DNA of 64,000 nt from NCBI RefSeq assembly GCF_900156065.1, contig NZ_FTNF01000016.1:1-64000 (forward strand), written 5' to 3'. Below are positions 51,220 through 59,423 of this stretch, piece after piece. The stretch's first letter is position 1, and every line of letters begins with the position of its first letter. Source of the stretch: Micromonospora avicenniae (GTDB taxonomy: Bacteria; Actinomycetota; Actinomycetes; Mycobacteriales; Micromonosporaceae). Under the pieces are notes generated by a model that was not told the origin of the DNA, did not search any database, and saw only the letters and a list, made by a program, of their open reading frames with translations. The translations under genes were made by a program, and so were the position numbers.

Positions 51220-52470
51220 CTAGGCACGCTGCGCGGTGGCCGGCAGCGTCGCGGCGAGCCGGAGCAGGGCTACGCTGGCCACCGCGGTCGCGACGGCCAG
51301 GATCAGCCACAGCAGCCGCGCGTCGAACGCGATGAGCCCGGCGAACGCACCCGGCGTGGCGACCGCTGACACCGCCCAGGTGAGCTGGTACGTGGCCAGA
51401 TACCGACCCCGGTAGGCCTCGGGCGCCAACGCGGCGGCCAGCGATGCCGAAGGCCGGGCGTGCAGCAGTTCACCGAGCGTGCACAGCACAACCGCGAGCA
51501 CGAGCCCAACCGTCAGGGCGGGACCGGCCGGCAGTGCCGCCGCGAGAGCGAAGGCACCGAACGACGCGACGAAGACCATTCCGGCCAAGGCCATGGCGTG
51601 GGTACGGCGAGCACGCTGTTGCCAGCGCAGCACCGGGAGCTGACCGGCGGCCACGAGGATGGTGTTGAGGGTGAAGAGCAGGCCGAGCAGGCCGGCGGGA
51701 GCGTGCAGCACCACCGTGGCGTAGAGCGGGATGGCGATCGGGATCACGCTGTGCCCGCCGGTGAAGGCCAGCTCGGCGAAGGTCAGCCGCCGGAACGTTC
51801 GGTCCCGGAACACCCGCCCATACCCGGCGAACAGGTCACGCGGTCGCTGCCGCACCGCCCGGCGGTTGGCGCGACCCGATCGCCCGGTCGCCGCGAGCAA
51901 CACAGCCGCGATCAGGAAGCTCGCGGCGTTCAGAACCGCGATCACCTGGTATCCCGCCTTGTCCGCGAGTTGTACCGCCCCGGCGGCGAGCAGCCCGCCG
52001 ATGCCGAGACCGACGTTGCGTCCGGTGCTGACCAGGGCGTACAGCCGATCCCGGGCAGCGCCCTGGGCGTGGTCCGCGACGTACGCGCTGTTGGCGGGAT
52101 AGAAGCTGCGGTCACCGGCCGAGACCACGGCCGCGATCACGATGAACATCGCGAAGCCGTGCACCAGCGGGTAACAGGCGAACCCGACGACCCGCAGCAG
52201 GTAGGAAGCGATGAGGACCTGGCGAGCCCCGAACCGGTCCGCGGCGACTCCGGCGAGCGGATTCGCGACCAGCCCGGCGAACGCGGCGACGGTGAGCCCG
52301 AGTCCGACGGTCTGCACCGGCAGCTCGGTGACCGCCTGGACGAAGACCAGGGTGAAGGGCAGGTACAGGCCGGACCCCAACGCGTCCACGAACATCCCGG
52401 CGAGGTAGGCGGCATGCCCGGCCCTGGGATGCCTCCTGGTGGGCGAATCCGTCCCAGTCGTCAAGATCAT
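51220..52470 (-). CDS. MFS transporter with MerR-type promoter
   Basis: The 416-residue protein has 12 hydrophobic helices and an MFS motif A-like sequence (GVAADRFGARQVL). It belongs to the drug:proton antiporter group of single-gene exporters in actinomycetes. ATG 52470 has no ribosome site but lies six bases after a -10 hexamer, so the mRNA appears leaderless. It converges with the immunity-like gene 31 bases away. The promoter carries a MerR-type dyad in a 19-bp spacer, pointing to induction by a drug or other ligand. Confidence 0.85.
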   Translation of the reverse strand: MILTTGTDSPTRRHPRAGHAAYLAGMFVDALGSGLYLPFTLVFVQAVTELPVQTVGLGLTVAAFAGLVANPLAGVAADRFGARQVLIASYLLRVVGFACYPLVHGFAMFIVIAAVVSAGDRSFYPANSAYVADHAQGAARDRLYALVSTGRNVGLGIGGLLAAGAVQLADKAGYQVIAVLNAASFLIAAVLLAATGRSGRANRRAVRQRPRDLFAGYGRVFRDRTFRRLTFAELAFTGGHSVIPIAIPLYATVVLHAPAGLLGLLFTLNTILVAAGQLPVLRWQQRARRTHAMALAGMVFVASFGAFALAAALPAGPALTVGLVLAVVLCTLGELLHARPSASLAAALAPEAYRGRYLATYQLTWAVSAVATPGAFAGLIAFDARLLWLILAVATAVASVALLRLAATLPATAQRA

Positions 52471-52476
52471 GGAGCG

Positions 52477-52507
52477 AGTCTGCAAGTTGAAGCAGACTTC
52501 AAGTCAA
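52477..52507 (-). promoter_or_regulatory. MerR-type promoter with 19-bp spacer and dyad
   Basis: On the minus strand TTGACT (52507-52502) and CAGACT (52482-52477) are separated by 19 bases. A dyad TTGAAG-TCTG-CTTCAA (52487-52502) fills most of the spacer. This is the classic geometry of MerR-activated promoters. No merR gene lies within the window. Confidence 0.65.
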
Positions 52508-52675
52508 CGTCCGGCCGCCTCGCCCGCCAGGTCCAGCGGGCGGTGACGTGAAGATGAGCGAAGGCGGTCAGGACCGGCCGGATGACCGGCCCCGACCGCC
52601 TACCGCTGGTACGCGGCCAGCGACTCGGACCTGCGGATCAACAGAGTCCCTCGGTGGATTGCGATCCGCGAGTCG

Positions 52676-53290
52676 TCACAGGCTGAGGCGCTGTCCCGGA
52701 AAGATCAGGCCCGGGTCGTCGCCGACCACGCGCTTGTTGCGCTCGTACAGGGCGTGCCAGCCGCCGGTCACGTGGTGCGTCCCGGCGATCTCCGACAGCG
52801 TGTCGCCCGGCTTCACGACATAGGTGCCGCCGGTCGAGGTCGAGGTGCTGTGTCGCTGGGTGTGGGTGGTCGACTTCGTTCCGCTGCCCGAGGAGCGCTC
52901 CGACCCGCCGGTCGACTTCGACGTCGTCGAGCCGCCCTGCTTGCCGCAGGTCGGCCACGCGCCGATTCCCTGACCGTCGAGCACCTTCTCGGCGATCGCG
53001 ATCTGCTCGTCACGGGTGGCGAGGTCGGCACGGGCGGCGTACTTCGTGCCCCCGTACCCCTCCCAGGTGCTCTGGGAGAACTGGAGCCCGCCGTAATAGC
53101 CGTTGCCGGTGTTGATGTGCCAGTTGCCGCTGGACTCGCACTGGGCGATGGCGTCCCAGTTGACCGCAGCCTGGGCGGGGGCGGCGCCGAAGAGCGCGAC
53201 GGCGCCGGTGACCGCGCCGGCGGCCAGTGCGCCGACGGCGACGCGACGAGCGGTAACGGCACGGTGACGGGCGTGGTACGCAGATGTCAT
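52676..53290 (-). CDS. resuscitation-promoting-factor-like transglycosylase with LysM
   Basis: The 204-residue protein has a signal peptide (cleaved near APAQA-AV), an Rpf/transglycosylase-like domain (WDAIAQCESSGNWHINTGNG, catalytic Glu in CESSGNW, then YYGGLQFSQSTWEGYGG), a Ser/Thr/Gly-rich linker and a C-terminal LysM domain (YVVKPGDTLSEIAGTHHVTG). It cleaves peptidoglycan outside the cell and supports spore germination or growth resumption. ATG 53290 follows GGAGGA. A c-di-AMP riboswitch precedes it, as is common for rpf genes in actinobacteria. Confidence 0.92.
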   Translation of the reverse strand: MTSAYHARHRAVTARRVAVGALAAGAVTGAVALFGAAPAQAAVNWDAIAQCESSGNWHINTGNGYYGGLQFSQSTWEGYGGTKYAARADLATRDEQIAIAEKVLDGQGIGAWPTCGKQGGSTTSKSTGGSERSSGSGTKSTTHTQRHSTSTSTGGTYVVKPGDTLSEIAGTHHVTGGWHALYERNKRVVGDDPGLIFPGQRLSL

Positions 53291-53302
53291 GGATTTCCTC
53301 CA

Positions 53303-53490
53303 CGCCGACGAGGTGAGCTGTCGGGTTCGGACTGAGGTGCCCGGCCGCGGAATGGGCGGCTTCACCCCGAGGCGCCCTTGACGCGGGAAGCCGGTGGCTT
53401 CGCCGGTGGGCGCCGGGAAACGGTGGGTCCCCCGCTCCTGCCTGGGTGACGTTCCGACGACCGGCGGCAGGATTTGGCGTTACCGGTCGC
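53303..53490 (-). ncRNA. ydaO-yuaA (c-di-AMP) riboswitch upstream of rpf
   Basis: Read on the minus strand, the leader has the conserved ydaO elements in order: GGTAACGCCAAATCCTGCCG at the 5' side (about 53487-53464), the GGCAGGAGCGGGGGACCCAC block, GGGGTGAAGCCG, and GAACCCGACAGCTCACCTCG near the 3' end (about 53328-53309). It ends a few bases before the GGAGGA of the rpf gene. In actinobacteria this class switches off cell-wall hydrolase genes when c-di-AMP is high. Confidence 0.85.
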
Positions 53491-53808
53491 GGTGTTCGCG
53501 TTGGCGAACTCGACCGACGCTAGGCAGCATTCGCGGCCATTGCCCACTTCCTGTGAAGTTGTTCACCGGGGCACGTGTGGCAGCCGGCGCTCGAGTTGCG
53601 CGCCGGCTCGAGCCGTGCAGCGGTGGCACGTGGTCCAGATCGCCCAATTTGGACGATGACGCCGGCACGACCCGGTGGGCAGGGCGAACGCCGGCACGAT
53701 GTCACGGACCGCCGAAAGAGCCGTTACTGGATTCCGAGCGTCGCCGCGTGCTCCTGCCGCATCGGGCCCGGCGGCACTCGGGATACATGCACATGCTCTG
53801 ATTTGCTC
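53491..53808. other. 318-bp noncoding region between rpf leader and methyltransferase
   Basis: No gene or RNA element is apparent. It must carry the promoters for both the minus-strand riboswitch transcript and the plus-strand methyltransferase. Short frames have no ribosome sites. Confidence 0.45.
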
Positions 53809-54825
53809 ATGATCAGTCCAACTCCTCTGATGAGTCTCGTCGCCGGCGTGTGGGGCTTCAAGACCCTCGCCGTCGGCGTCGAACTCGGCCTCTTCACCCG
53901 GCTCGCCGATGGGCGCACCATCACCGTCGACCAGGCAGCCACCGAGTTCGGCCTGGCCGAGCGCCCGGCGGACATGCTGCTGGCGGCGAGCGCCTCCCTC
54001 GGCCTGCTGGAACGGGCGGGCGACGGCTACCGCAACTCCGAGCTCGCCGAGCAGTTCCTGGTCGAGGGCCGCCCGTACTACTTCGGCGGCCAGATCCGCT
54101 ACTCGGACCTCCGCACCTACCTGCCGTGGCATCGCATCGCCGACGCGTTGCACACCGACCGACCGCTCACCTGGGATCCGCAGGGCCAGCAGTCGATGTT
54201 CGACACCAGTGACCCGGAGATGATCAGCCAGTTCTGGGACGCGATGTACTCCACGTCCAGCTTCACCGCCCGCGCGCTGGCCGGCGCGTACGACTTCGGC
54301 GCGCACCGAGCGCTGCTCGACGTCGGAGGCGGGGCGGCGGCGTTCCCGATCGAGCTGTGCCGGCACCTGCCGGACCTGCGAGCGACCGTGCTCGACCTGC
54401 CGCACGTCCTCGTACGCGCCGAGCAGCGGATCGCTGCCGCCGACCTAGGCGGTCGGATCAGCACCGTCGCCGGCGACTTCCTCGCCGACCCCGCGCTGCC
54501 GCTCGGACACGACGTCATCCTGCTGAGCATGATCCTGCACGACTGGGACGAGCCCACGAACCGGGCGCTGCTGGCGAAGTGCCACGCCGCGCTGCCGCCC
54601 GGCGGGGCGATCGTCATCTGCGAGCTCCTGCTGAACGACGAGCGCACCGGTCCGCCGGAGGCGGCGCTGATGGGGATGAACATGTTGGTCGAGACGGAGG
54701 GTGGCCGGAACTACTCCGGAGCCGAGTACGCCGCCTGGCTCGCCAGTACCGGTTTCGTCGACATCCGTACGGTGCCCTTCGACGCCCCCGGCGCCAACGG
54801 GGCGGTGGTGGCCCGCCGGCCGTGA
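53809..54825 (+). CDS. SAM-dependent O-methyltransferase (family 2)
   Basis: The 338-residue protein has the N-terminal dimerisation helix region of plant-type/polyketide O-methyltransferases (GVELGLFTRLADGRTITVDQ) and a Rossmann domain with SAM motif LLDVGGGAAAFPIELCRHLP, followed by DVILLSMILHDWDEP, whose HDWDE is family-conserved and includes the catalytic His. It methylates a hydroxyl or carboxyl of a small aromatic or polyketide metabolite. No biosynthetic genes are near, so the substrate is unknown. The ATG has no ribosome site in front and may be leaderless. Confidence 0.85.
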   Translation: MISPTPLMSLVAGVWGFKTLAVGVELGLFTRLADGRTITVDQAATEFGLAERPADMLLAASASLGLLERAGDGYRNSELAEQFLVEGRPYYFGGQIRYSDLRTYLPWHRIADALHTDRPLTWDPQGQQSMFDTSDPEMISQFWDAMYSTSSFTARALAGAYDFGAHRALLDVGGGAAAFPIELCRHLPDLRATVLDLPHVLVRAEQRIAAADLGGRISTVAGDFLADPALPLGHDVILLSMILHDWDEPTNRALLAKCHAALPPGGAIVICELLLNDERTGPPEAALMGMNMLVETEGGRNYSGAEYAAWLASTGFVDIRTVPFDAPGANGAVVARRP

Positions 54826-55091
54826 TCGTGACCCGCTCGGGCCGACGGCGCACCCGCCAACCTGCTGACCGTACGGGGTCACACCACTGCGGACAGTGAT
54901 CTCAGGTGGCTATTGGGGCGTACGTCCCGTGACGACTGCGACACGTCGACGCGCAGGGCTGGGTGGATCGGGCTACGTGGGCAACAATCCCGGACGGAGA
55001 CCTCGCAGCTCAGGCCGCCCAGCCGTCGAGGTTTACCGGGGGGAGGCAGCGGTGAAGGTAGGGCGGCACACGAATCCCAGGGGGGATAGCC

Positions 55092-55394
55092 ATGTCCGAA
55101 ACACACCGCAGCGATGCCGTCACAGATCGCCCTGACGAGGTGACCGACCCGCTGCTGTGGAAGCTCGCCCTCGAGGTGGCCGACGCGCACGAGCCCGACG
55201 GCCAGGGGGGCTGCCAGAACCTGTTGTGCGCGGGCGAGCCCTGGCCGTGCACCGCATGGAACAACGCCCAGCGGGCGCTGCGCGCGGCGCAGGGCGACGT
55301 CGCCGACGACACCCCGGCCCCCGTCACGCCCAACTTCCCCGCCGGCTGGTCCGCCGCACCGATCGTGCCGGCGACCCGTCGCACGGCGGCGTAA
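55092..55394 (+). CDS. 100-residue Cys-containing hypothetical protein
   Basis: The protein has a short motif GGCQNLLCAGEPWPCTAWNN with three Cys residues, seen in many small Micromonosporaceae proteins of unknown role, and a disordered Pro/Ala-rich tail. GGGGGGAT precedes the ATG. There is no signal peptide. A zinc-ribbon-like fold is possible. Confidence 0.6.
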   Translation: MSETHRSDAVTDRPDEVTDPLLWKLALEVADAHEPDGQGGCQNLLCAGEPWPCTAWNNAQRALRAAQGDVADDTPAPVTPNFPAGWSAAPIVPATRRTAA

Positions 55395-55435
55395 CGCAGA
55401 ACCGCACGACCCGGACGCAGAACCGCACGGCCCGG
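55394..55435 (+). repeat. two tandem 21-bp direct repeats
   Basis: ACGCAGAACCGCACGACCCGG is followed at once by a copy differing at one base (G for A). The pair begins in the last base of the stop codon of the hypothetical gene. The origin may be slippage. Confidence 0.6.
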
Positions 55436-55614
55436 TAGCACGACCGGCGACCCGGGTCCGGGACAGCAGACCGGCCGTCCGCCGTGACCTGGCCGGCGGG
55501 TGGCCCGCTTCGGGTACGGCTGTGGGTGGCCCGGTGACGCTGGAGCTGAGCGGCGCCGGCCACCACAGCCCTCCCGGGCGGGGGTGCGGCCGCCGCTCGC
55601 AGCGACGGACCGTG

Positions 55615-55773
55615 CGGCAGGGTTACCACGGCCTGGTCGCGCCGGTGCGTCCGAACGGCACGCACACCCGGCCGGACCTGCCGATGACCGAGTACGCGAC
55701 ACAGGTCCGCGCGGACGGTCCACCGGTCGACCCGTGGCTGCGGGCGCACGTACGGGCGGGTGGACGTATCGAC
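55615..55773 (+). pseudogene. fragment of a GNAT-type acetyltransferase C-terminus
   Basis: The plus frame reads GYHGLVAPVRPNGTHTRPDL and then PMTEYATQVRADGPPVDPWL, ending with RAHVRAGGRI. This is the recognisable C-terminal part of a large actinobacterial GNAT-like protein, in which a further acidic tail normally follows. No N-terminal domain precedes it and similarity ends abruptly near 55773, so it is a decayed gene fragment. It lies just upstream of an intact GNAT gene. Confidence 0.55.
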
Positions 55774-55849
55774 CTGTCGTGGATCCTCGCCGATGTGCGC
55801 GAGGGTCGCGGGGGCACCGAAGTCGGCCGGGCTGGCCGATCATTGGCAG

Positions 55850-56401
55850 ATGTTTCCCGTAGAGACCAGCGGTCGGCGGCTGACGCTGCGCGAGCTGACC
55901 GAGGCGGATGCCGAGGCCTTGCACGTGATCCTCGCCGACGCACGAGTGGCCGACCAGGTCCTCGACGAGGCGCCGCCGTCACCGTCGGAGATCCGCGACG
56001 CGATCCCCACTTGGCAGGCGGATGCGACAAGCGAGCAGCGTCGACTCTACAAACTCGCCGCGATCGCGGACGGCCAGTTGGTGGGGCTGGGCACGCTGGC
56101 CGTCGTCGACGCCCAGCACCGGCGCGGCGAGATCGGGTACCTCATCCATCCGGACCGGTGGGGGCAGGGGCTCGCCACCGAACTTGCCGCCCTCCTGGTG
56201 GAACTGGGGTTCCGAACGGCCGAGCTGCACCGGATCCAGGCGACCACCCGGCCGGACAATCCCGCCTCGCGCCGGGTGCTGGAGAAGATCGGGATGCGAT
56301 CGGAGGGCAGGTTCCGCGAGCACCTGTTCGTCCGGGGCGTCTGGTGGGATTCACTGTGTTACGCCATCCTGGCTACTGATCAGCCGAAAGGAACCAAATG
56401 A
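55850..56401 (+). CDS. GNAT-family N-acetyltransferase (RimJ/RimL-like)
   Basis: The 183-residue protein has the RimJ-like pattern: RRLTLRELTEADAEALHVIL, YLIHPDRWGQGLATELAALL (acetyl-CoA loop) and HRIQATTRPDNPASRRVLEK followed by IGMRSEGRF. It transfers an acetyl group to an amine, perhaps a ribosomal protein or small molecule. Its stop overlaps the next gene by ATGA, so the two are coupled. ATG 55850 has only a weak ribosome site; a longer frame upstream covers unrelated sequence. Confidence 0.88.
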   Translation: MFPVETSGRRLTLRELTEADAEALHVILADARVADQVLDEAPPSPSEIRDAIPTWQADATSEQRRLYKLAAIADGQLVGLGTLAVVDAQHRRGEIGYLIHPDRWGQGLATELAALLVELGFRTAELHRIQATTRPDNPASRRVLEKIGMRSEGRFREHLFVRGVWWDSLCYAILATDQPKGTK

Positions 56402-56730
56402 TCTTCATTACCGCGAAGTTCCGGGTGTTGCCGGAGGACGCCGACCGGTGGCCCGAGATCGTCGACGACTTCACCCGTGCGACCCGCGCCGAGGCGGGCT
56501 GTCTGTGGTTCGAGTGGTCCCGCAGCCTCGACGATCCGACGGAGTACGTCCTGGTCGAGGCGTTCCGGGACGCGGACGCCGGCGGAGCGCATGTGCAGTC
56601 GGCGCACTTCCAGACCGCACAGCGGACCCTGCCGCCGCACCTCGCCGAGACGCCGAAGATCGTCAACGTGACGGTCCCGCAGGACGACTGGTCCGAACTC
56701 GGCGAGATGGCCGTACCGGAGCGCCCCTGA
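56398..56730 (+). CDS. antibiotic biosynthesis monooxygenase (ABM) domain protein, putative quinol monooxygenase
   Basis: The 110-residue protein has the ABM fold pattern: FITAKFRVLPEDADRWPEIV, then EAGCLWFEWSRSLDDPTEYV and EAFRDADAGGAHVQSAHF. YgiN-like members oxidise quinols without cofactor, and some act as Dabb-like small-molecule binders. It is coupled to the GNAT gene through ATGA overlap. Its role with the acetyltransferase is unknown. Confidence 0.85.
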   Translation: MIFITAKFRVLPEDADRWPEIVDDFTRATRAEAGCLWFEWSRSLDDPTEYVLVEAFRDADAGGAHVQSAHFQTAQRTLPPHLAETPKIVNVTVPQDDWSELGEMAVPERP

Positions 56731-56766
56731 CGCGGCCGAGCACGGCAGGCGGGAGCCCGCCGCGGA

Positions 56767-56812
56767 GCGTGATCGGCAGGACACGACCTCGGCCGTGCCC
56801 TGCCGATCACGC
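56767..56812. terminator. bidirectional hairpin between ABM and GH84 genes
   Basis: GCGTGATCGGCAGG and its complement (14 bp) flank an 18-nt loop between the convergent stop codons at 56730 and 56854. Confidence 0.65.
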
Positions 56813-56853
56813 CGTACCAGTTGGCGACCCCGCACCGCGAGGTCGGTGTGCCG

Positions 56854-59226
56854 TCAGCCGGCCGCGCCGTAGACGCCCAGTTCGTAGATCGAGTAGCCCC
56901 AGGTCGTCTTACGGTCGACGCCCTGCATCCGCACGAAGCGGATCGGCGTGTCATCGTTGAGCCGCACGACGTCGAGGGCGCAGCTGGAGTCCGTCACATC
57001 CTGCACGGTCTGCCAGTCGGCCCCGTCGGCCGAGGTCTGGATCCGGTACGACGTGGCGCAGGCGGACTCCCAGTTGACCGTCACGGCGCTGACCACTGCC
57101 GGTTCGGCCAACTCGACCTGGACCCACTCGGTGTCGGAATACCCGGACGCCCACCGGGTGCCGTTGTCGCCGTCGTTGACGAACCGTGCGGCCAGCCGGT
57201 CGAGGTCCTGCTCGACGCTGGAGGCGGTCGCCATGCCGCCGATGGCGAGGTTCTCCACGTCGCCGAGTTCCCACAGGTCGAGGGCGAACTGGGCACGCAT
57301 CAGGAAGGTGTCCAACACTCCGTCGGCGATGCGTACCGGCGCCCGGCCCCACGTGTTGTCGGGCGGATCGACCACCACCGCCCGCGCCTGGTCCTGCAGC
57401 TCCTGCGACTGTACGGCCAGCGCGTCCGAGCCCGGCTCGTCACCGTCGAGCCTGGCCCGTAGCGCGTCCAGCATCCGCTGAGTCGCTTGTCCCCACAGCT
57501 CGGTCGCGTCGAGCCACGGCCGGGCGTCGGAGACGAAGTCGGGATCGACCGCCCCGGCGCGGATGGCGGCCGGCGCGGTGGTGATCTGGTCGACGTAGCG
57601 GCGCAGGCCGCTGAGCGCGGCGCTACGGTCACCGGCCTTCCAGGCCGTCCAGAACGCCTGGATCGCCGCGTCCAGGACCGGCGCCTGCGGCTGCCACGGG
57701 GCGCCGAAGCTCGGCGCCAGGTGGTTGAGGTCGCCGAAGACGAGCAGGGCCTGGGTGGCTGCGGGGTCGCCACCGCTGAGGTGGCGCATCGCCTCCCGCC
57801 AGTTCCGTGCCGGGTCGTAGTCGCGGTCGTTCCAGGTGAAGTCGGCGAAGCCGAAGATGGCGATCTTGCTCGCCGCGGCCTGGTTCATCGGATTCGACAC
57901 GATGCCGGCCAGGTGCTCGGACAGCCCCGCTTCGCGCTTGTCGTACGGCGCCAGCAGCAGCCGGCCGCTGGTGTTGCCGTAGTCGTTGACCGGGTAGTTG
58001 TCCCACACGAACACCTTGCGGCCGAAGAGCTGCGAGACCTGCTCGGCCTGGCTGATGGTGATGCTGGGCGGTACGACGGCGGTGCCGGTCCACATCACGA
58101 CGACCTCGGGATCGAGGTAGGCACGCCAGGACTGCTTGTACGACGTCTCGGTCAGGTCGCCGTACTGCGTCGGAACCGTCTGCAGCGCCTGCGTGCCCTC
58201 GTGGGTGTCGACGAAGGCGTCCTGCACGTAGCTCAGCAGTTCGGCCTGGGCCCGACCGACGCTGCCCTGGTTGGCGGCGCCGTAGCGGGCGCTGTCCTCC
58301 GGACAGTTGAAACGTAGCGAGATGTCGTCCAGCGGGATGGAGTAGGCGCGCACTCCGATGTCGTACATCGACTGGAACTTGGCGAGCAGGGCGGAACGGT
58401 CGGCCGCACCGCTGTAACAGATCGTGTTGCCGGGCGACAACGCGAACGTGAAGCGGACGTGGTGGGCGGCCGCCTGATCGACCAGCTCGCTCAGCTCGGC
58501 CAGCTTCGTCGCCGGGTACGCCTCGCGCCACCGCTCCCGGTGGTACGGGTCGTCCTTCGGCGCGTAGATGTAGGTGTTCGCCTTGACCGCCCCGTAGAAC
58601 GCGAGCTGGTTCAGCCGCTCATGGTGACTCCAGGGCTGACCGTAGAAGCCCTCGATCGTGCCCCGCAGTGGCATGGCCGGGTAGTCCCGCACCGTGGCGC
58701 CGGCGATCCGCCAGCCGCCGTCGGGGCTGGGCACGAAGAGCTGCCGCAGAGTCTGCACGGCGTAGTACTGCCCGGCGGCGTCCGCGCCGCCGAGAGCGAC
58801 CCGGCCGAGCGGCGCACCGGACCGGGTGACGTTCAGCGCGTACGCCTCAGCGTGCTCGGGTACGGCGCTCTGCAACGCGGCCGCGACGTCCGCGCGGTCC
58901 GCCGGGCCGAGCCGGATCGACAGCGGCGCCCGGCCGGACGGCTCGGCCACCAGGTCGACCCGGTCGGCGCCATGGCTGCGGAGCAGGTCGACGAGAAGCT
59001 GCCGCGCGGGATCGTCGGTACCCGAACCGACGACGAGTTCGACCCGGCCGGGGACGACGACGTCCGGGCCGGACCGGCTGATCTGCTGCGGCACGGGGGT
59101 GATCTGGGGTAGCGGGCCGGCCGGCGGCGCGCCGGTGACCGGTGCCGGCACGGCGAGCAGCGCGCCGGTCAGCGTGGCGGTGGCGACGCCGGCCAGCCGA
59201 CGCGACAGGCGGGGGTGCGTCCTCAC
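56854..59226 (-). CDS. secreted GH84 beta-N-acetylglucosaminidase (hyaluronidase-like)
   Basis: The 790-residue protein has a signal peptide, an N-terminal GH20b/GH84-type alpha-beta domain (residues about 40-180), a GH84 catalytic barrel opening with RGTIEGFYGQPWSHHERLNQ, the catalytic Asp300-Asp301 pair in IPLDDISLRF, a helical region, and a C-terminal discoidin/F5-8C module (about 640-790, EWVQVELAEPAVVSAVTVNW). GH84 enzymes remove O- or N-linked GlcNAc through substrate-assisted catalysis. GTG 59226 is preferred as it follows GGAGG by five bases. The gene is divergent from a FUSC-family membrane gene. Confidence 0.9.
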   Translation of the reverse strand: MRTHPRLSRRLAGVATATLTGALLAVPAPVTGAPPAGPLPQITPVPQQISRSGPDVVVPGRVELVVGSGTDDPARQLLVDLLRSHGADRVDLVAEPSGRAPLSIRLGPADRADVAAALQSAVPEHAEAYALNVTRSGAPLGRVALGGADAAGQYYAVQTLRQLFVPSPDGGWRIAGATVRDYPAMPLRGTIEGFYGQPWSHHERLNQLAFYGAVKANTYIYAPKDDPYHRERWREAYPATKLAELSELVDQAAAHHVRFTFALSPGNTICYSGAADRSALLAKFQSMYDIGVRAYSIPLDDISLRFNCPEDSARYGAANQGSVGRAQAELLSYVQDAFVDTHEGTQALQTVPTQYGDLTETSYKQSWRAYLDPEVVVMWTGTAVVPPSITISQAEQVSQLFGRKVFVWDNYPVNDYGNTSGRLLLAPYDKREAGLSEHLAGIVSNPMNQAAASKIAIFGFADFTWNDRDYDPARNWREAMRHLSGGDPAATQALLVFGDLNHLAPSFGAPWQPQAPVLDAAIQAFWTAWKAGDRSAALSGLRRYVDQITTAPAAIRAGAVDPDFVSDARPWLDATELWGQATQRMLDALRARLDGDEPGSDALAVQSQELQDQARAVVVDPPDNTWGRAPVRIADGVLDTFLMRAQFALDLWELGDVENLAIGGMATASSVEQDLDRLAARFVNDGDNGTRWASGYSDTEWVQVELAEPAVVSAVTVNWESACATSYRIQTSADGADWQTVQDVTDSSCALDVVRLNDDTPIRFVRMQGVDRKTTWGYSIYELGVYGAAG

Positions 59227-59423
59227 TGTCACCTCCGCCGCGCGTCGGTACGGAAGGGAGCAGGGCGGGCACGGTGATCATCAATGTCCATATCGGCAAC
59301 CTACCGCTCGGAGAGCGGGGCGGCACGACCTCCGTGGGCGGGATTTGCACCGAACGCCGACCCCGCCACGGCTGCGGGATGGACAATTGGCCGGGACTGA
59401 GGTGCGTGCGACGGAGGTCCAGG

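Noticed and set aside
52548..52675. Possible merR gene divergent from the MFS pump
   Set aside because: The short plus-strand frame there is Arg/Pro-rich, lacks a helix-turn-helix, and is too short for a MerR protein.
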